Counted from the stretch's first letter, positions 1 through 11,053 are shown. The stretch: 64,000 bases of DNA from Palaemon carinicauda (GCF_036898095.1 NC_090730.1:23074121-23138120); one strand, 5' to 3'. The notes: generated by a model from the sequence alone, not told the origin. Made by a program: numbers and translations.

Positions 1-1014
1 GGAGACACTACGCCTCCTCCTCAAGAAGTGACAACCCGCTACAGTCGCGGTACGGAGGTCGCGTCATCTGCGATAGTCTTCCGCAGGGGTCTTCCAGGCA
101 AAGTGAAGAGTCTTCGGTGGTTGGTGCCGTGGGAGATATACCTCTTCCCTTGAGGCCTCTTCTCCAGCAATAACGGTCTTATTGCCTTTCGGCGGGAGGA
201 AACTCCTTTCCGCTCTCGGCAATGAAGCCTGTCGCTCAGCCTTTCCCTGACCTTCAGGCTTAAAGGAATAACTTTTTCCTGCCCGCTGGATCTTTCCTCG
301 CTCATTCGAAGCTACGATCGTCCCTGCCCTAGTCGGAGGAAGACCTCCAACTTGGAGCATGGCTCGGACTTTTAGTCCTTTAAGAGATCTTCTCAAGACC
401 CTTTACGACAGGCCTCGGATTGTATTCCGCCTTGGGTCTCCTGCTCACTCTGGCCACGGCCAGTGTGTAAGCAATCTTCTTGGTCTCGTACGACTCCGCC
501 CTTTCTAAGGAAGAGGGGAAGGCAACATTCAGGTTCGCTCCTGAGTTGTTGGCTAGACTCAGACTCTGGGGGTCCCGGCCCTTCGGTCCAATTCCTTCAA
601 GATTTAGAGTCTCCATTCTGTATCTGATGTCCCAAGACCTTCTCTTTCTTGCCAGTAAAGGAATCGAGAGGTTAGCTTTGGGAACAGCTGCAGTTTGTCC
701 TCAGTTGCAGCCGATTTGGGAGCACAAGGAGGACACGGGGGAGAGTCACCAGTATACCTCTTCAGCCCGGACTCAAGGACATTCATCTCGACCTGTCTCC
801 AGACCCTCCCCCGTCACGTCGCCCTACAGCACGATGTTGGATACATCGCAACGTCCCTCGCCTTCGAGTAATACTACTCTGTGACGCAGGTGCTACAAGC
901 TGGGGTCTGGAAGCGTCTAATGACCTTCGCAGCCCGCTTCCTGCTGGGCGTGACCCAAAGGAGTCTCGATACGTTTTCTATCACTCTGTGGTGGCTACAC
1001 AACAGCTGGTCTAA
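1..1014 (+). pseudogene. tyrosine recombinase (YR), decayed 3' part, copy A
   Basis: This is the remnant of the DIRS integrase-like recombinase, which would insert the circular DNA copy of the element. It matches the YR genes of copies B and D through recognisable blocks: the segment near 95 encoding the region around KWRVF, the block near 890 encoding the VLQAGVWKR-like stretch, and the end with the conserved AAQQLV tail and stop at 1,012-1,014. Small insertions, deletions and stops break every frame, so no functional protein is possible. The sequence is more diverged than B or D, which suggests an older copy. Confidence 0.75.
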
Positions 1015-1480
1015 CCTCAGGCTCCTTTTTGGACAGATAGCAGAAGGTTGAGGGCATTGTTATCAGGTTTTAGTCTGCATGAACGAAAGAAGTATGTCTG
1101 GCCCTTATTTCTTTCTTCATCATCCCCTCTACGGGGAAGCAGCATCCTGGTCTCTGCATAGCTGACCTCGAACCTCTGCAGGTAAACCATGCTTCCTTGT
1201 GTTCCGAGTATTGAGTCAATACTGTCGCGTCCCCCATACCCTGACGAGGTGGTATTGGGAACGTCCTAACCCAGAGTTCCTTCTGGAACTCCAGGTCAAC
1301 TGCCTAGGACGGGTCACACTTCTTCCTTCACACACACGCTTATGTAGGCCACACGGTTCCTTGCGAGGTGCAGGGACTCCTTTTCTCGAGTGCGACTCAC
1401 TCGGATTCTGAGTCCCCGGGTAAAGCCAAAGCCAGTATGGCTGGGGACTTTCCACCCTACCTAATGGGTAAGTCACCCAA

Positions 1481-1832
1481 TGTAAATAGCGTGGTTTGTA
1501 TTTCGGTTACGGAACAAATAAAAAATTTGAAGATAATTTGTATTTTTCCTAACCATACAAACCTTAGCTATTTACACATATTTGCCCGCCAGCCCTGTCC
1601 CCCAAGACAAGTCCTACCTCTTAAGTGAAAGTGAGCATTCATCTGTGTGTGAGGGGGGGAGGGGTAGCTAGCTACCACTCCCCTACCCCCCCGCTAACTA
1701 GCGCGGGGGTAATACACCCTCGTTAAATTCTAATGGCTCGCCATTTCAGCTGCGCTAAAAGGTAAACCCAATGTGTAAATAGCTAAGGTTTGTATGGTTA
1801 GGAAAAATACAAATTATCTTCGAATTTGTCAT
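1481..1832 (+). repeat. Internal complementary region and right ITR of copy A
   Basis: Positions 1,481-1,577 form the ICR. Its first half, GTTTGTATTTCGGTTACGGA, is the complement of the family's left end. Its second half is the complement of the right end found at 1,790-1,832. The right ITR follows, with the hairpin-forming C-rich and G-rich core (1,660-1,710) and the outer block GCTAAGGTTTGTATGGTTAG. This is the standard 3' architecture of DIRS1-type elements. Confidence 0.8.
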
Positions 1833-2513
1833 ATTCATCAGCTTGATTTTTTAACCAATTAAGATATCCCAAATGTTTATGCGCAAGTTCCCGTTTATTG
1901 TTTAACAACAGCCAGTTTTTCCATTCTTCCCTTCAGTTCTACAATGACTTCTATCACAAGAAAATATCGGTAATTTTTCGTAATAATCCCACCCAGCGTT
2001 CTTTTCATAAAAAATATTTTTTTTCGTTAGTTTTCTTGTTGTTTTGTTGTGTTCTAATGTTATTAACTTCCGCAAATGTATCATTTTCAGAGTATCACCA
2101 CCCAACAGTAATTTAGAGAACATCGATGTTAGGTTGGGTACTTAAAAATAACGAATTGCGGAGAGAGAATAACGGCAAAACACAACGAAAAATAACGAAA
2201 AAAAATGTTTTTTCATGAAAAAATTTGAGGAACAACACTTAACTAAAACTATCATTGGCCCGTTTTCTTCTGAGTCCCGTTTTCTATTTAATGTAAACTG
2301 ATCTTTGCTCAGCCGTATCCTTGATAAACTAACAATAATTATTCACGCGCTGATCATTGCTCAGCCGTGGCTCGCTTCGCTCGCAATTAAATATTACATC
2401 ACCTCCATATGTTCTGTCAAGCGGTAATATTGCGCTACACGCGTTCTCTGCATGGGCGAGTATTTTGCCGTATCCATTGTTCACACTGTGCCTTAAATCT
2501 ATAATGGCTTACC
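1833..2513. other. AT-rich spacer without recognisable gene
   Basis: About 680 bases between copy A and a small relic ORF. Short open frames here are AT-rich and resemble nothing I recognise. One imperfect direct repeat is visible, GCTCAGCCGT with similar flanks near 2,307 and 2,359. No RNA gene or transposon end was seen. Confidence 0.6.
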
Positions 2514-2774
2514 TTAATAGTCTGAGTCGGAGTCAGAATCCCCCAAATCAGGAGTGAAAACCGGCTCAATGGTTTGTGGTGCCCCACTGGGTCCTGGTTG
2601 TGCGGTAAGGCCACTCGGTCCTTTTGGTTGTCTAAATTTACCGTAACACTGCCAATAATGACGATCAGTTTGCAAAGAACGAGGTTTGTAACACTTCGGG
2701 CAAGTTATTTCTAAAGGAAGCACACTGTGATTACGCTCAAATTTTAAAGTTTTTTCGTTATTTGTTAAAAATAG
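2514..2774 (-). pseudogene. fragment with ISXO2/Merlin-like zinc module, cut by copy B
   Basis: A minus-strand frame of about 87 codons enters from the insertion point of copy B at 2,774 and stops at 2,514. Its N-terminal half carries the pattern NHSVLPLEITCPKCYKPRSL followed by a W-x-C stretch. This resembles the zinc-binding module found in front of ISXO2/Merlin-type transposase domains, known from family memory only. The C-terminal half is rich in Gly, Pro and Ser and ends in an acidic GDSDSDSDY tail. The first residues of the open frame read into the DIRS end and are accidental. The missing N-terminus is not recognisable beyond the other end of copy B. It could instead be part of an unknown mobile-element protein. 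Confidence 0.4.
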
Positions 2775-2787
2775 TTGTTCCGTAACC

Positions 2788-2959
2788 GAAATACAAACCA
2801 CGCTATTTACGTAGGGTATTACTTTCGGCGTAGCTGAAATGACGAGCCATTAGATTTTTAACGAGGGTTAACTACCCCCCGCTAGTTAGCAGGGGGTAGG
2901 GAAGGGGTACCTTGCTACCCCTCCCCCCCCACACACTGGTGAGTTGTCCCACTTCACTT
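2788..2959 (+). repeat. Left ITR of copy B
   Basis: This block reads as the reverse complement of 10,513-10,683 with few mismatches, sharing TATTACTTTCGGCGTAGCT and ending at ACTTCACTT. It contains an internal hairpin around CGCTAGTTAGC and a C-rich run. In DIRS elements the left ITR also acts as promoter. Confidence 0.85.
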
Positions 2960-3036
2960 TTGGCTCGGACGAAGTACAGATGTTTCTGTTTTCGTCCTCG
3001 TTAATGACAGCCTTAATTTGTTTTTTTGCTTTTTCT

Positions 3037-3038
3037 AG
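3037..3038 (+). promoter_or_regulatory. Candidate splice-acceptor AG in the gag leader of copy B
   Basis: A polypyrimidine tract (TTTTTTTGCTTTTTCT) followed by AG lies about 40 bases before the gag ATG at 3,080. An equivalent tract plus AG sits at the same place in copies C (11,808), D (21,008) and F (19,257). Conservation across diverged copies hints at a spliced leader, but no matching donor was identified. Confidence 0.35.
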
Positions 3039-3079
3039 TTCTGTGTGTTTGGAAGTTGGCCTCGACCGTTATCATCGCT

Positions 3080-6000
3080 ATGCGCAAGTGCCCTGGACTC
3101 GCTGGCCGCCCTTGTGGGACCTTCATGTCAGCAGAGGACACCGATCCTCACACCCTTTGCCCGCAGTGCCGAGGTCAACAGTGTGAGAGCGAGAATACTT
3201 GCAGTGAGTGTAGGGAGTGGTCTGCCTCCCAGTGGGAGAAGTTCGGCCGTCGGCGTAAGAAGTCCAAGAGAGACCGTTCTCCTTCAGGGGCAACCTTGAA
3301 GAAGGAAGGCTTTAAGGACTCCTCTTCCGCCACCCGAACATCCTCCGAAGCTCCCACTTGATCGGTCTCTCGTGAGAGACTGCCGAGTGGTAGCGCAGGC
3401 CCTAGTGGTGTTTCCCAACCTCGGGGTGCGGGAGAGGGCGTTGCCTCCCTTAGCATGGCAGCTCCCTCTTCTCCTCCGGGGGAGGATATTTTGGATTTTA
3501 ATGAATATGACTAAACTGTGTCTAATGATGATTTGTTCCAGCTTTGGGCTTCCTTGGGGCTTAAGGGCTCGCCCTCCAAGGAAGCCCGGTTTGACCTGAT
3601 CCAGTTGGGGGCTGTGGGCAAACAGTCGCCGGTAATACCAGAGGTATTCCCTTCGGATATTGTCGACACTGTCTTGGCAGAGCCTTCCGACGGGTCTGGT
3701 TAAACCCTTAATACTGCGCCTGTTGCGGACGTTGCTGAAGGCTCTCCGCCCCCCTCCGAACATCCTTCGAGGGGGGAGGAGAGTCCCACGGTCTCTCCTG
3801 CGGGCGGGTCTCCCCCTCGGGGGAGCGCGCTGACAGAGACTCCTCTTCGGAGGACTGATGACCCGGACGCCCTTCCTTGAGGTCGTATTCGCCGTAAGGC
3901 CCGTCGGCCTCTCCGCAGCAGAGGACTTCCTTCTCCCTATAAGGGAGTTAGGAGGCGCTTCTTTGGTTCGTCCTCTTCTGATCCTCCCCCTGAGGAGGAG
4001 CCCCCCCGTCAGAAGCAGACCGTCGCAGTAGCGTCACTTGACCTCTCCGCAGATCGTTCGCGATCTCCTACGCCTGCCAGACCTTCCGACCTGCCTTCTC
4101 CGTTCCTGGCTGCAGATGCGCTTTGGGCGCCTTCGCACCCTATTATCCAACAGGCACCGATCCCTTCGGGGAAAAGGGACTCTACTCACGGTGTGGGTAA
4201 GTCCCTTGCGCGTCAGGGTTCCCCTGCGCGCCCACCTGCGCGTTCGCATGCAGTAGCACACAAGCGCTCTCCAGAGTTACAGTCTTCGGACTTAGCTCAC
4301 CAGCGCTCTCCTGCTCGGCAGCGATCACCTGCTCGCCAGCGCTCTCCTTCTCGCAGGTCTCCTGTGAAACAGCGCCCTCATGTTCCTGATGTGCACAAGG
4401 CGCACCTACGTTCTCGTGAGCGCCCTCGTTCTCCTGTGCGCAGCCGCGCTACTACTCAGCCTGTTCCTGATGCGCGCCCAGCGCGCCAACGATCACCACC
4501 GCATCCATGATTGCCAGATCTGGAGTTAGGCAAGGGTTCCATCCCGTCGCTTCGCCCTCGCGCCCCTGCGCGCCCTTCTGCTCTGGCGCAACAGCGCACG
4601 CGCTCTCCAGAGCGCTTATGTAGAGCTCCTGTTCGCGAGCGTTCGCATGCGCGTTCGTCTCCCTCCATCTCTTCAGATGTGCGCAGTAACCTTACTACGA
4701 GCCAACGATCTCCTGCGCGCCCACGCGATCACTCGCCTGTGCGCAAACGCTCTCCTGAGCGCCAACGCCCTCTTAAGACTGATCGCCCCAGGTCTCCGAC
4801 TCGCCCGCGCGATAAATCGCCTGTGCGCAGTCGTTCGCCTGTCCATGGTACGCGCCGTTGTTTTCGGGAGTACACGCGACATCGCTCGCCAATCCGCCAG
4901 CATTTGCCAACGTGCCAGCGCTCTCTGCCTGGCAAACACTCGCCAAGTTGCTCGCGACTTTTCTCGCCCGAACATCATCGTTCTCCTACGTGCCGCCAGC
5001 GGTCGCCTAGTTTTCAGCGCACCCCTTTACCAACGCGACCACGCGCACCTTCACATGCACGCCAACGCGTTCCCTCGCCAACGCGTCCCTTCGCCTGCGC
5101 GCCCGCCCACTCGCCAGCGCCCACGCGCCATCTCGCCCGCGCGCGAACGCGCCCACGCGCATTCCCCTACACGCGGCAATCCGCCCACGCGCATTCCCCT
5201 ACACGCGGCAATGCGCCCGCGCGCGATCCCCCGAATGCTTTTTCGCGCGAGCGCCGCCGCGATCCCCATTCTCGCGGGGATCATCAACGCGGCCAACTGA
5301 TAAGGACGCGGACTTCCAGATCGGCCTCTGGATCGCCACCGCGCAAGCGTAGGATTACCTACCAGGATCAGGACCAGGAAGGATCTATGGAGAGGTCCAT
5401 GCAACATTCTTTTTCTTCTTCTTTTCAGGCAGGCCCCGTTTCGTCCACTCCGAAGGGTCAGGAGATCCACTTCCCTCCAGCAGGGATAACTGACACGGCG
5501 TCAGTTACCCGTCAGCCTTGGTTCCGTCACATAATGAACGCAGTGGTTCAGGCTGTGAAGCCTGCCCTCGTTGATTTGGGACTTAAACCAACGGCAGACT
5601 CATCCCCGCTGAATAGAGGGAGAGGAGTGGACTTCGTGGTGACTTCTCCTCGGGAGAAGTTGGCTCCCAAGAGGTCGGTCAGGAAGGCTCCTTCTCCTTC
5701 ACGTGCGGTTTCTCCTTCTCCCGTGGACGAGGTTTTTCCGTCCTCAGGAGAGTCCAGCAAGGCAGGACTGTCCCCCACGGCACCAATGGGAGGAACCCCT
5801 CCTCTTAGGAGAGAAACTTCTCGCGAGGAAGCTCCCTTCCGGACCTCTTTGCTGGAGTCCTGTATTCCTCCTAGGAGGGAGCCCAAGGACTCCCAAGACG
5901 ATTCCTAAATCGTCATCCAGGATCCGTCCAGACCAACCAGACGCCAAGAGGACGTCCACATGTCTCCCCAAGATGAGCCTTTGGGGACCTGAGACTTAGC

Positions 6001-6941
6001 TGCCAGTCCGCAAGGAGAAGACCAGTTCGAGTCAGAACACGCTTTCTGGCAGGTCCTAGGCTTGATGAGGCAACTCAACAAGTTTAAGGATCCGGAAACT
6101 GCCCCTCGTGAGGGCAAGGACACAGTGCTAGACCAAGTCTACAGCACCCAGAAACCCCGTAAGTCCAGCGCAGCTTTGCTTTGGTCCAAAGGGGTGAAAG
6201 GGGCCAGGGACAGGGTCGAAGCCCAGCTCTCCGCCTCCTCAAGTACATCAGAGGAGGTACTTTGAGATCATGGGGGAGTCCAGTATGGCCCTTCCACTCC
6301 ACCATTCTGTGGAAGAGCTGACCAGGGGAACTCCTCTCGAGAAGCTCTCCGCCCAGCAGGTGACGTTCTCGGCGTCGGAGATCTCGAACCTTGAGAAGGT
6401 CGCGAAGAGTGCCATGCAGGCAACTTCGTGGCTGGGATCTCTGGGCATCCTATTGTGCTCTGAGGATCTGTCCAAGGAGAGCAATAGGAAGGCTTTGGAG
6501 ACCTTCCTCCTCTCGGCCACGCGTTCGATCGAGTTCCTCGCTCACCAGGTTGCTAACCTGTGGGCTAACTCGATCCTCAAGCGTTGTGACGCAGTGACCG
6601 AGAGGTTCCATTCGAAGGTCCCCGCCGTGGATGTCTGCAGGCTCAGGCACTCCTCCATCACTGGGAGAGATCTGCTTGAGCCCAAGGAGAGAGAACGAAC
6701 AGCTGAGAGGTGGAGGAGATCGAATCAGGATTCTCTCCTCCAGAGGGCCCTGACATCTCGGCCCTACAAGCCTCCTGCACCTTAACAGCAACAGCAGCCT
6801 CGCAAGACACTGAAGCAGGCTCCGGCAGCTAAGACAGGGGTGTCTAAGCCGCAGTCCTTTCAAACTAAGGACAGAAGGCGCGGCAAGCCCTCTAGGGGAG
6901 GAAAGAATCCTAGGGGCAGTGGCCAAGGCCGCAAGCGCTAG
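3080..6941 (+). pseudogene. gag-like ORF of copy B, broken
   Basis: Structural/RNA-binding ORF of the DIRS family, starting at ATG 3,080. The N-terminus has a Cys-rich module, with CGTFM and then TLCPQCR and CSEC spaced as a zinc-binding array, followed by a basic RRRKKSKRDRSPS stretch. The middle (about 4,195-5,300) encodes a very long Arg/Ser-Pro repeat region (RSPARQRSPARQRS and variants). The C-terminal third (about 5,400-6,780) is a conserved domain shared with copies D and G. A basic tail ends at the stop 6,939-6,941. Visible defects include an in-frame stop after NEYD (CAA to TAA near 3,513, by comparison with D), another CAA to TAA near 6,783, and frameshifts around 4,500 and 5,900. 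Confidence 0.8.
4195..5300 (+). repeat. RS-repeat coding region in gag of copy B
   Basis: Degenerate repeats built on CGCTCTCCTGC(T/G)CGCCAG-type units encode RSPARQ/RSPTR-like hexapeptides on the plus strand. The stretch is very rich in CGCG dinucleotides and drifts between frames towards its 3' end. The equivalent regions are 22,110-23,620 in copy D and, strongly decayed, 13,330-14,330 in copy C. Confidence 0.8.
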
Positions 6942-9021
6942 GATCGGCAATCCCCCGGCGTGTCCACCTGTGGGGGGATGCCTGAAAAGTTGCATGGACA
7001 GGTGGCAGCAACTTGGGGCCGATTCTTGGACGGTCTCTGTGATCGGCCAAGGTTATCGCGTCCCATTCACGACATCTCCACCTCCCCTGACAGCGAATCC
7101 AGTGTCGCTGAACTCCTATGCCATGGGATCGGCAAAGGGGTTAGCCCTTCGGGCAGAAGTCGAGACCATGCTCAAGAAGGATGCTCTCCAGGAGGTCGAC
7201 GCGTCTCCCCAGGCTTCTTCAGTCGACTCTTTCTTGTAAAGAAGGCGTCTGGAGGCTGGAGACCGGTCATCAATCTCTCAGCCCTGAACAAGTTTGTCAA
7301 ACAAACTTCGTTCAGCATGGAGACAGCGGACACCGTCAGACGTGCAGTGAGACCGCAAGACTTCATGTGCACACTGGATCTGAAGGACGCGTACTTCCAG
7401 ATCCCAATCCATCCGTCTTCAAGGAAGTACTTGAGATTCAGCCTAGATAGCAAGATCTACCAGTTCAAGGTGTTGTGTTTCGGTCTCTCCACAGCACCTC
7501 AGGTGTTCACCAGAGTGTTCACACTGATTTTGTCTTGGGCGCACAGGAACGGCATACGTCTCCTCCGTTATCTGGACGACTGGCTGATCCTGGCAGACTC
7601 GGAGTCGACCCTTCGAAGTTCTTCGACACCGGGACAGGCTTCTGGAGGTTTGCCAAGATCTGGGGATCATGATAAATCTTGAGAAGTCCTCTCTGCTTCC
7701 GACGCAACGACTGGTATATCTAGGCATGATATTAGACACCGATCTCCACAAAGCCTATCCATCAGACGACAGGATAGCAAGGCTGAGGAGGGTCGCAGAA
7801 CCTTTCCTCAGGCGGGAAGAGCTTCCAGCCCAATCATGGTTACGTCTACTAGGCCACCTTTCCTCCTTGGCACGTCTAGTCCCGAACGGCCGCCTCAGGA
7901 TAAGATCCCTGCAATGGCGGCTAAAGTCCTGATGGAATCAAGGCTCCGATTCTCCGGACTTTCTGTTTCCTATAGGATCCACGGAACTGACGGACCTTCG
8001 GTGGGGGCTGAACGACGTGAACCTTCGAAAGGGAGTGGATCTTCTCGTCCTCTCCCCGGATTTGACTCTGTTTTCGGACGCGTCAAAAGAAGGGTGGGGG
8101 GCCCACATTCTGAACCAAAGGATCTCAGGCCTCTAGTCAGAATCAGAAAAGTACCTCCACATCAACCTGCTAGAAATGAAGGCCGTCTTCCTGGCCCTTC
8201 AACAGTTCTAATGGACCCTGGCGGGCCACTCCATAGTGGTGATGAGCGACAACACCACAGTAGTGGCTTACATCAACAAGCATGGAGGTAACTTTTCTCA
8301 ACAGCTATCCCATCTTGCAGTAGAGATTCTGAGATGGTCCGAAATCCACTCGATAACACTTTCGGCTCGCTTCATTCCTGGCAAGAGGAATGTGCTCGCC
8401 GACAATCTGAGCAGAGCTTCGCAGATAGTGAGTACCGAGTGGTCTTTGGATCCTCAGATAGCCAACAAAGTCCTGACTTTGTGGGGTTCCCCGACAGTAG
8501 ATCTGTTCGCGACAGCCTTGAATTTCAAGCTGCCAATGTACTGCTCTCCAGTCCCGGACCCCAAGGCTCTCTGGCAAGATGCTTTTCAGCAGAGGTGGGA
8601 CAACATCGACGTTTACGCCTTCCCACCATTCTGTCTGATGAGAAGGGTGCTCAACAAGACCAGACTATCGGTCAATCTCTCCATGACTTTAGTAGCTCCG
8701 ATATGGCATCACGCGGAATGGTTCCCGGACCTTCTGCAGCTCCTGACGGAGCTTCCGAGGGAACTCCCCCCACGACACGAGCTACTCAGACAACCACACT
8801 GCAACATCTTCCTCAAAGCCGTAGCGTCGCTTCGGCTTCACGTCTGGAGACTACCCAGCGTCTCCTCACGGAGAGAGGATTTTCGCAACAGGTTGCGGAC
8901 TGGATGTCTCGCCACCTGCGCAAGTCCTCTGTCGGAGTCTACCAGGCGAAGTGGAAAGTCTTCTGTGGTTGGTGTCGTGGGAGGGGTCTCTCTCCACTCG
9001 ATGCCACTATTCCAGCAATAG
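6919..9021 (+). pseudogene. RT-RNase H-methyltransferase-like polyprotein of copy B, frameshifted
   Basis: The reverse transcriptase is recognisable from WRPVINLSALNKF through SLDLKDAYF-like motif A (here CTLDLKDAYFQIP), CFGLSTAPQVF and the catalytic RYLDDWL. RNase H follows, with VVMSDNTTVVAYINKHGG and NVLADNLSR. Next is the DIRS 'Dam-like' module (PTVDLFATALNFKLP, YAFPPF). It starts in the overlap with gag. Compared with copy D there is a 1-base loss near 7,200, a 7-base gain near 7,617, a Trp to stop change at about 7,932 and another stop near 8,211, so the product cannot be made. The last part, 8,236-9,021, is open. Confidence 0.85.
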
Positions 9022-9889
9022 CGGAGTTCCTCGTGTATTTACAGGAGGAAATGCGCCTTTCGGTCCTGGCGGTGAAAGGCTATCGCTCAGCCTTAAGCCT
9101 GGCTTTTAGGCTGAAAGGAGTGGACATTTCCTCTTCGTTAGAACTTTCCCTACTCATACGCAGCTATGAGCTTACCTGCCCTCAGTCAGAAGTAAGACCT
9201 CCTCCTTGGAACGTGGTTCAGGTCCTCAGGGCTCTGAAGAGAGCTCCGTTTGAACCATTACGCCAGGCGTCTGATCGCCACCTGTCTTGGAAGACGGCTT
9301 TCCAGCTCGCTTTGGCCTCGGCCAAGCGGGTCAGTGAACTTCATGGTCTTTCTTACGACGTCGCCCATTCAAGGGGATGGGGGAGGTAACGTTCAGGTTT
9401 GTCCCCGAGTTTGTTGCTAAGACTCAGAACCCTGGGGTGTCGGACCCTAGGTTCGACTCCTTCGGGGTAACAAGTCTTCGTTCTGTAACAAGTGACCCAG
9501 ACCATCTGTTACTTTGCCCAGTGAGCAGTTTGAGGCATTACTTGAAAAGAACAGCTGCAGTCCATCCTCATGTGCAAGCGTTATTCGTAAGCACAGGAAG
9601 GACGAAGAGGAGGGTCACCAAGAACACCATCTCGGCCTGGATTCAGAAGGTTATTCAGCACGCCTTGAATTCTGACCCTCCTCCGTCACGTCGCCCTAGA
9701 GCGCACGATGTCAGGAGCATCGCTACGTCCCTGGCCTTCAAGAGAAATTTCTCTGTGACCCAGATCTTGCAAGCTGGGGTGTGGAAGCGCCAAACGACCT
9801 TCACACCCCACTACCTGCAGGACGTGACCCACAGGAGCCTCAATACCTTCTCTATTGGCCCTGTGGTGGCTGCACAACAGCTGGTCTAA
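8334..9889 (+). pseudogene. tyrosine recombinase (YR) of copy B, one frameshift
   Basis: The YR ORF overlaps the end of the RT ORF in another frame. The recombinase core begins around TTQRLLTERGFSQQV. It includes the catalytic Arg of AKRVSELHG, the H-x-x-R box AHDVR, and the Tyr of TPHYLQDV, so the R-H-R-Y set is present. One base lost in the G-run near 9,375 shifts the frame between the N-terminal (8,334-9,389) and C-terminal (9,377-9,889) halves. It ends with AAQQLV and a stop. The open frame upstream of about 8,800 is a second reading of the RNase H/methyltransferase region. Confidence 0.85.
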
Positions 9890-10371
9890 CCTCAGACTCC
9901 TTAATGGACAGGTAGCAGAAGGTTGGGGGCATTGTTACCCGGTTTTAGTCTGCGTGATTGAAAGAGTATGTCTGGGCCTTACTTCTTTCTTCATTCTCCC
10001 CTCCCTTGGGGAAAGCAGCATCCTGGTCTCTGCATAGCTGACCTCAACTTCTGCAGGTAAACCATGCTCCCTTGTGCTCCTAGTATTAGCTGTAATACTG
10101 TTTGCGTCCCCCATACCCTGACGAGGTGGCATTGGGAACGTCCTAGCCTAGATTTCTATCTAAAGGACTCCAGGTCAACTTCCTAGGACGAGTCACAACT
10201 TCCTCCACACACAAACTTATGTAGGCCACACATTCGTAGCAAGCAACGAAAGTGCGAGGTGCAGGGACCCCCTTTCTCGAGTGCTGCTCACTCGGATTTC
10301 AGGTCCATGGGTAAAGCCAAAGCCAGTAAGGCTGGGAACTTTCCGCCCTTCCTAAGGGGTAAGTCACCCTA

Positions 10372-10721
10372 TGTAAATAGTGTGGTTTGTATTTCGGTTA
10401 CGGAACAAATGACAAATTTGGAGATAATTTGTATTTTTCCTAACCATACAAACCTTAACTATTTACACATATTTGCCCGCCAGCCCTCTCCCCCAAGCCA
10501 AGTCCTACCTCTAAGTGAAGTGAGACAACTCACAGGTGTGTGGGGGGGGGAGGGGTAGCAAGCTACCCCTTCCCTACCCCCTGCTAACTAGCGGGGGGTA
10601 GTTAACCCTCGTTAAGAATCTAAATGGCTCGTCATTTTAGCTACGCCGAAAGTAATACCCTATGTAAATAGCTAAGGTTTGTATGGTTAGGAAAAATACA
10701 AATTATCTCCGAATTTGTCAT
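10372..10721 (+). repeat. Internal complementary region and right ITR of copy B
   Basis: The ICR (10,372-10,468) is the complement of the element's left end fused to the complement of its right end, meeting at GGAACAA|ATGACAAAT. Its arms ATGTAAATAG and CTATTTACACAT make it a large imperfect palindrome. The right ITR (10,513-10,683) pairs with 2,788-2,959. The terminus follows at 10,721. Confidence 0.85.
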
Positions 10722-10849
10722 ATTTTAAGAATTTTAAAAAACATCAACAAAATTAAAACAGATAATTCATATATAGACTATAAAAAGACTTATGTCAACC
10801 TGTTCAACATGAAAACATTTGCTGCAAGTTTGAACTTTTGAAGTTCTAC

Positions 10850-11053
10850 TTATTCAACTACCCTATTGGGAAGATCATTCCACAACTTGGTCATAGCTGA
10901 AATAAAACTTCTAGAATACTGTGTAGTGTTGAGCCTCATGATGGATAAGGCCTGACTATTAGAATTAACTGCATGCCTAGTATCACATATGTGCAGGAAA
11001 ATTTGATAATGCAGTAAAAAATTACAATATAAGCTTTGTTGATTCTTTATCAA
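10850..11053 (-). pseudogene. 3' end of a non-LTR retrotransposon ORF2
   Basis: The minus-strand peptide ends with NTTQYSRSFISAMTKLWNDL followed by PNRVVE and a stop. This is the typical C-terminal signature of LINE ORF2 proteins (RSF...LWN.LP..V). Nothing upstream of about 11,053 continues the ORF, so it is a 5'-truncated relic. It is distinct from the long LINE at 30,839-37,343. Confidence 0.6.

Larger units (their letters stand above)
1..1832 (+). mobile_element. DIRS-like retrotransposon copy A, 3' part only
   Basis: The window opens inside the tyrosine-recombinase gene of a DIRS-like element. It then runs through the 3' untranslated region, the internal complementary region and the right inverted terminal repeat, ending at the family terminus TTTGTCAT near 1,832. 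It aligns by eye with 27,220-29,095 of copy D and with 8,850-10,721 of copy B. The gag and RT parts would lie upstream of the window. Orientation is the same as copies B, C, D and F. Confidence 0.85.
2775..10721 (+). mobile_element. DIRS-like retrotransposon copy B, both ends present
   Basis: A 7.9 kb element with the DIRS1 layout: left ITR, gag, RT-RNase H-methyltransferase-like ORF, overlapping tyrosine recombinase ORF, ICR and right ITR. Both ends match the junction predicted by its own ICR: the left end starts TTGTTCCG and the right end stops TTTGTCAT. No target-site duplication is visible, as expected for recombinase-mediated insertion. All ORFs carry stops or frameshifts, so it is an autonomous-type but dead copy. 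Confidence 0.9.

Noticed and set aside
4195..5300. RS-rich ORF as a host SR splicing factor gene
   Set aside because: It lies between the gag zinc module and gag C-terminal domain of a DIRS element, recurs at the same place in copies C and D, and has no RRM.
8334..9889. Tyrosine recombinase as a bacterial or phage integrase (contamination)
   Set aside because: It is preceded by RT-RNase H in the same element, flanked by ITRs and an ICR, and present in several decayed copies, which is the DIRS arrangement.
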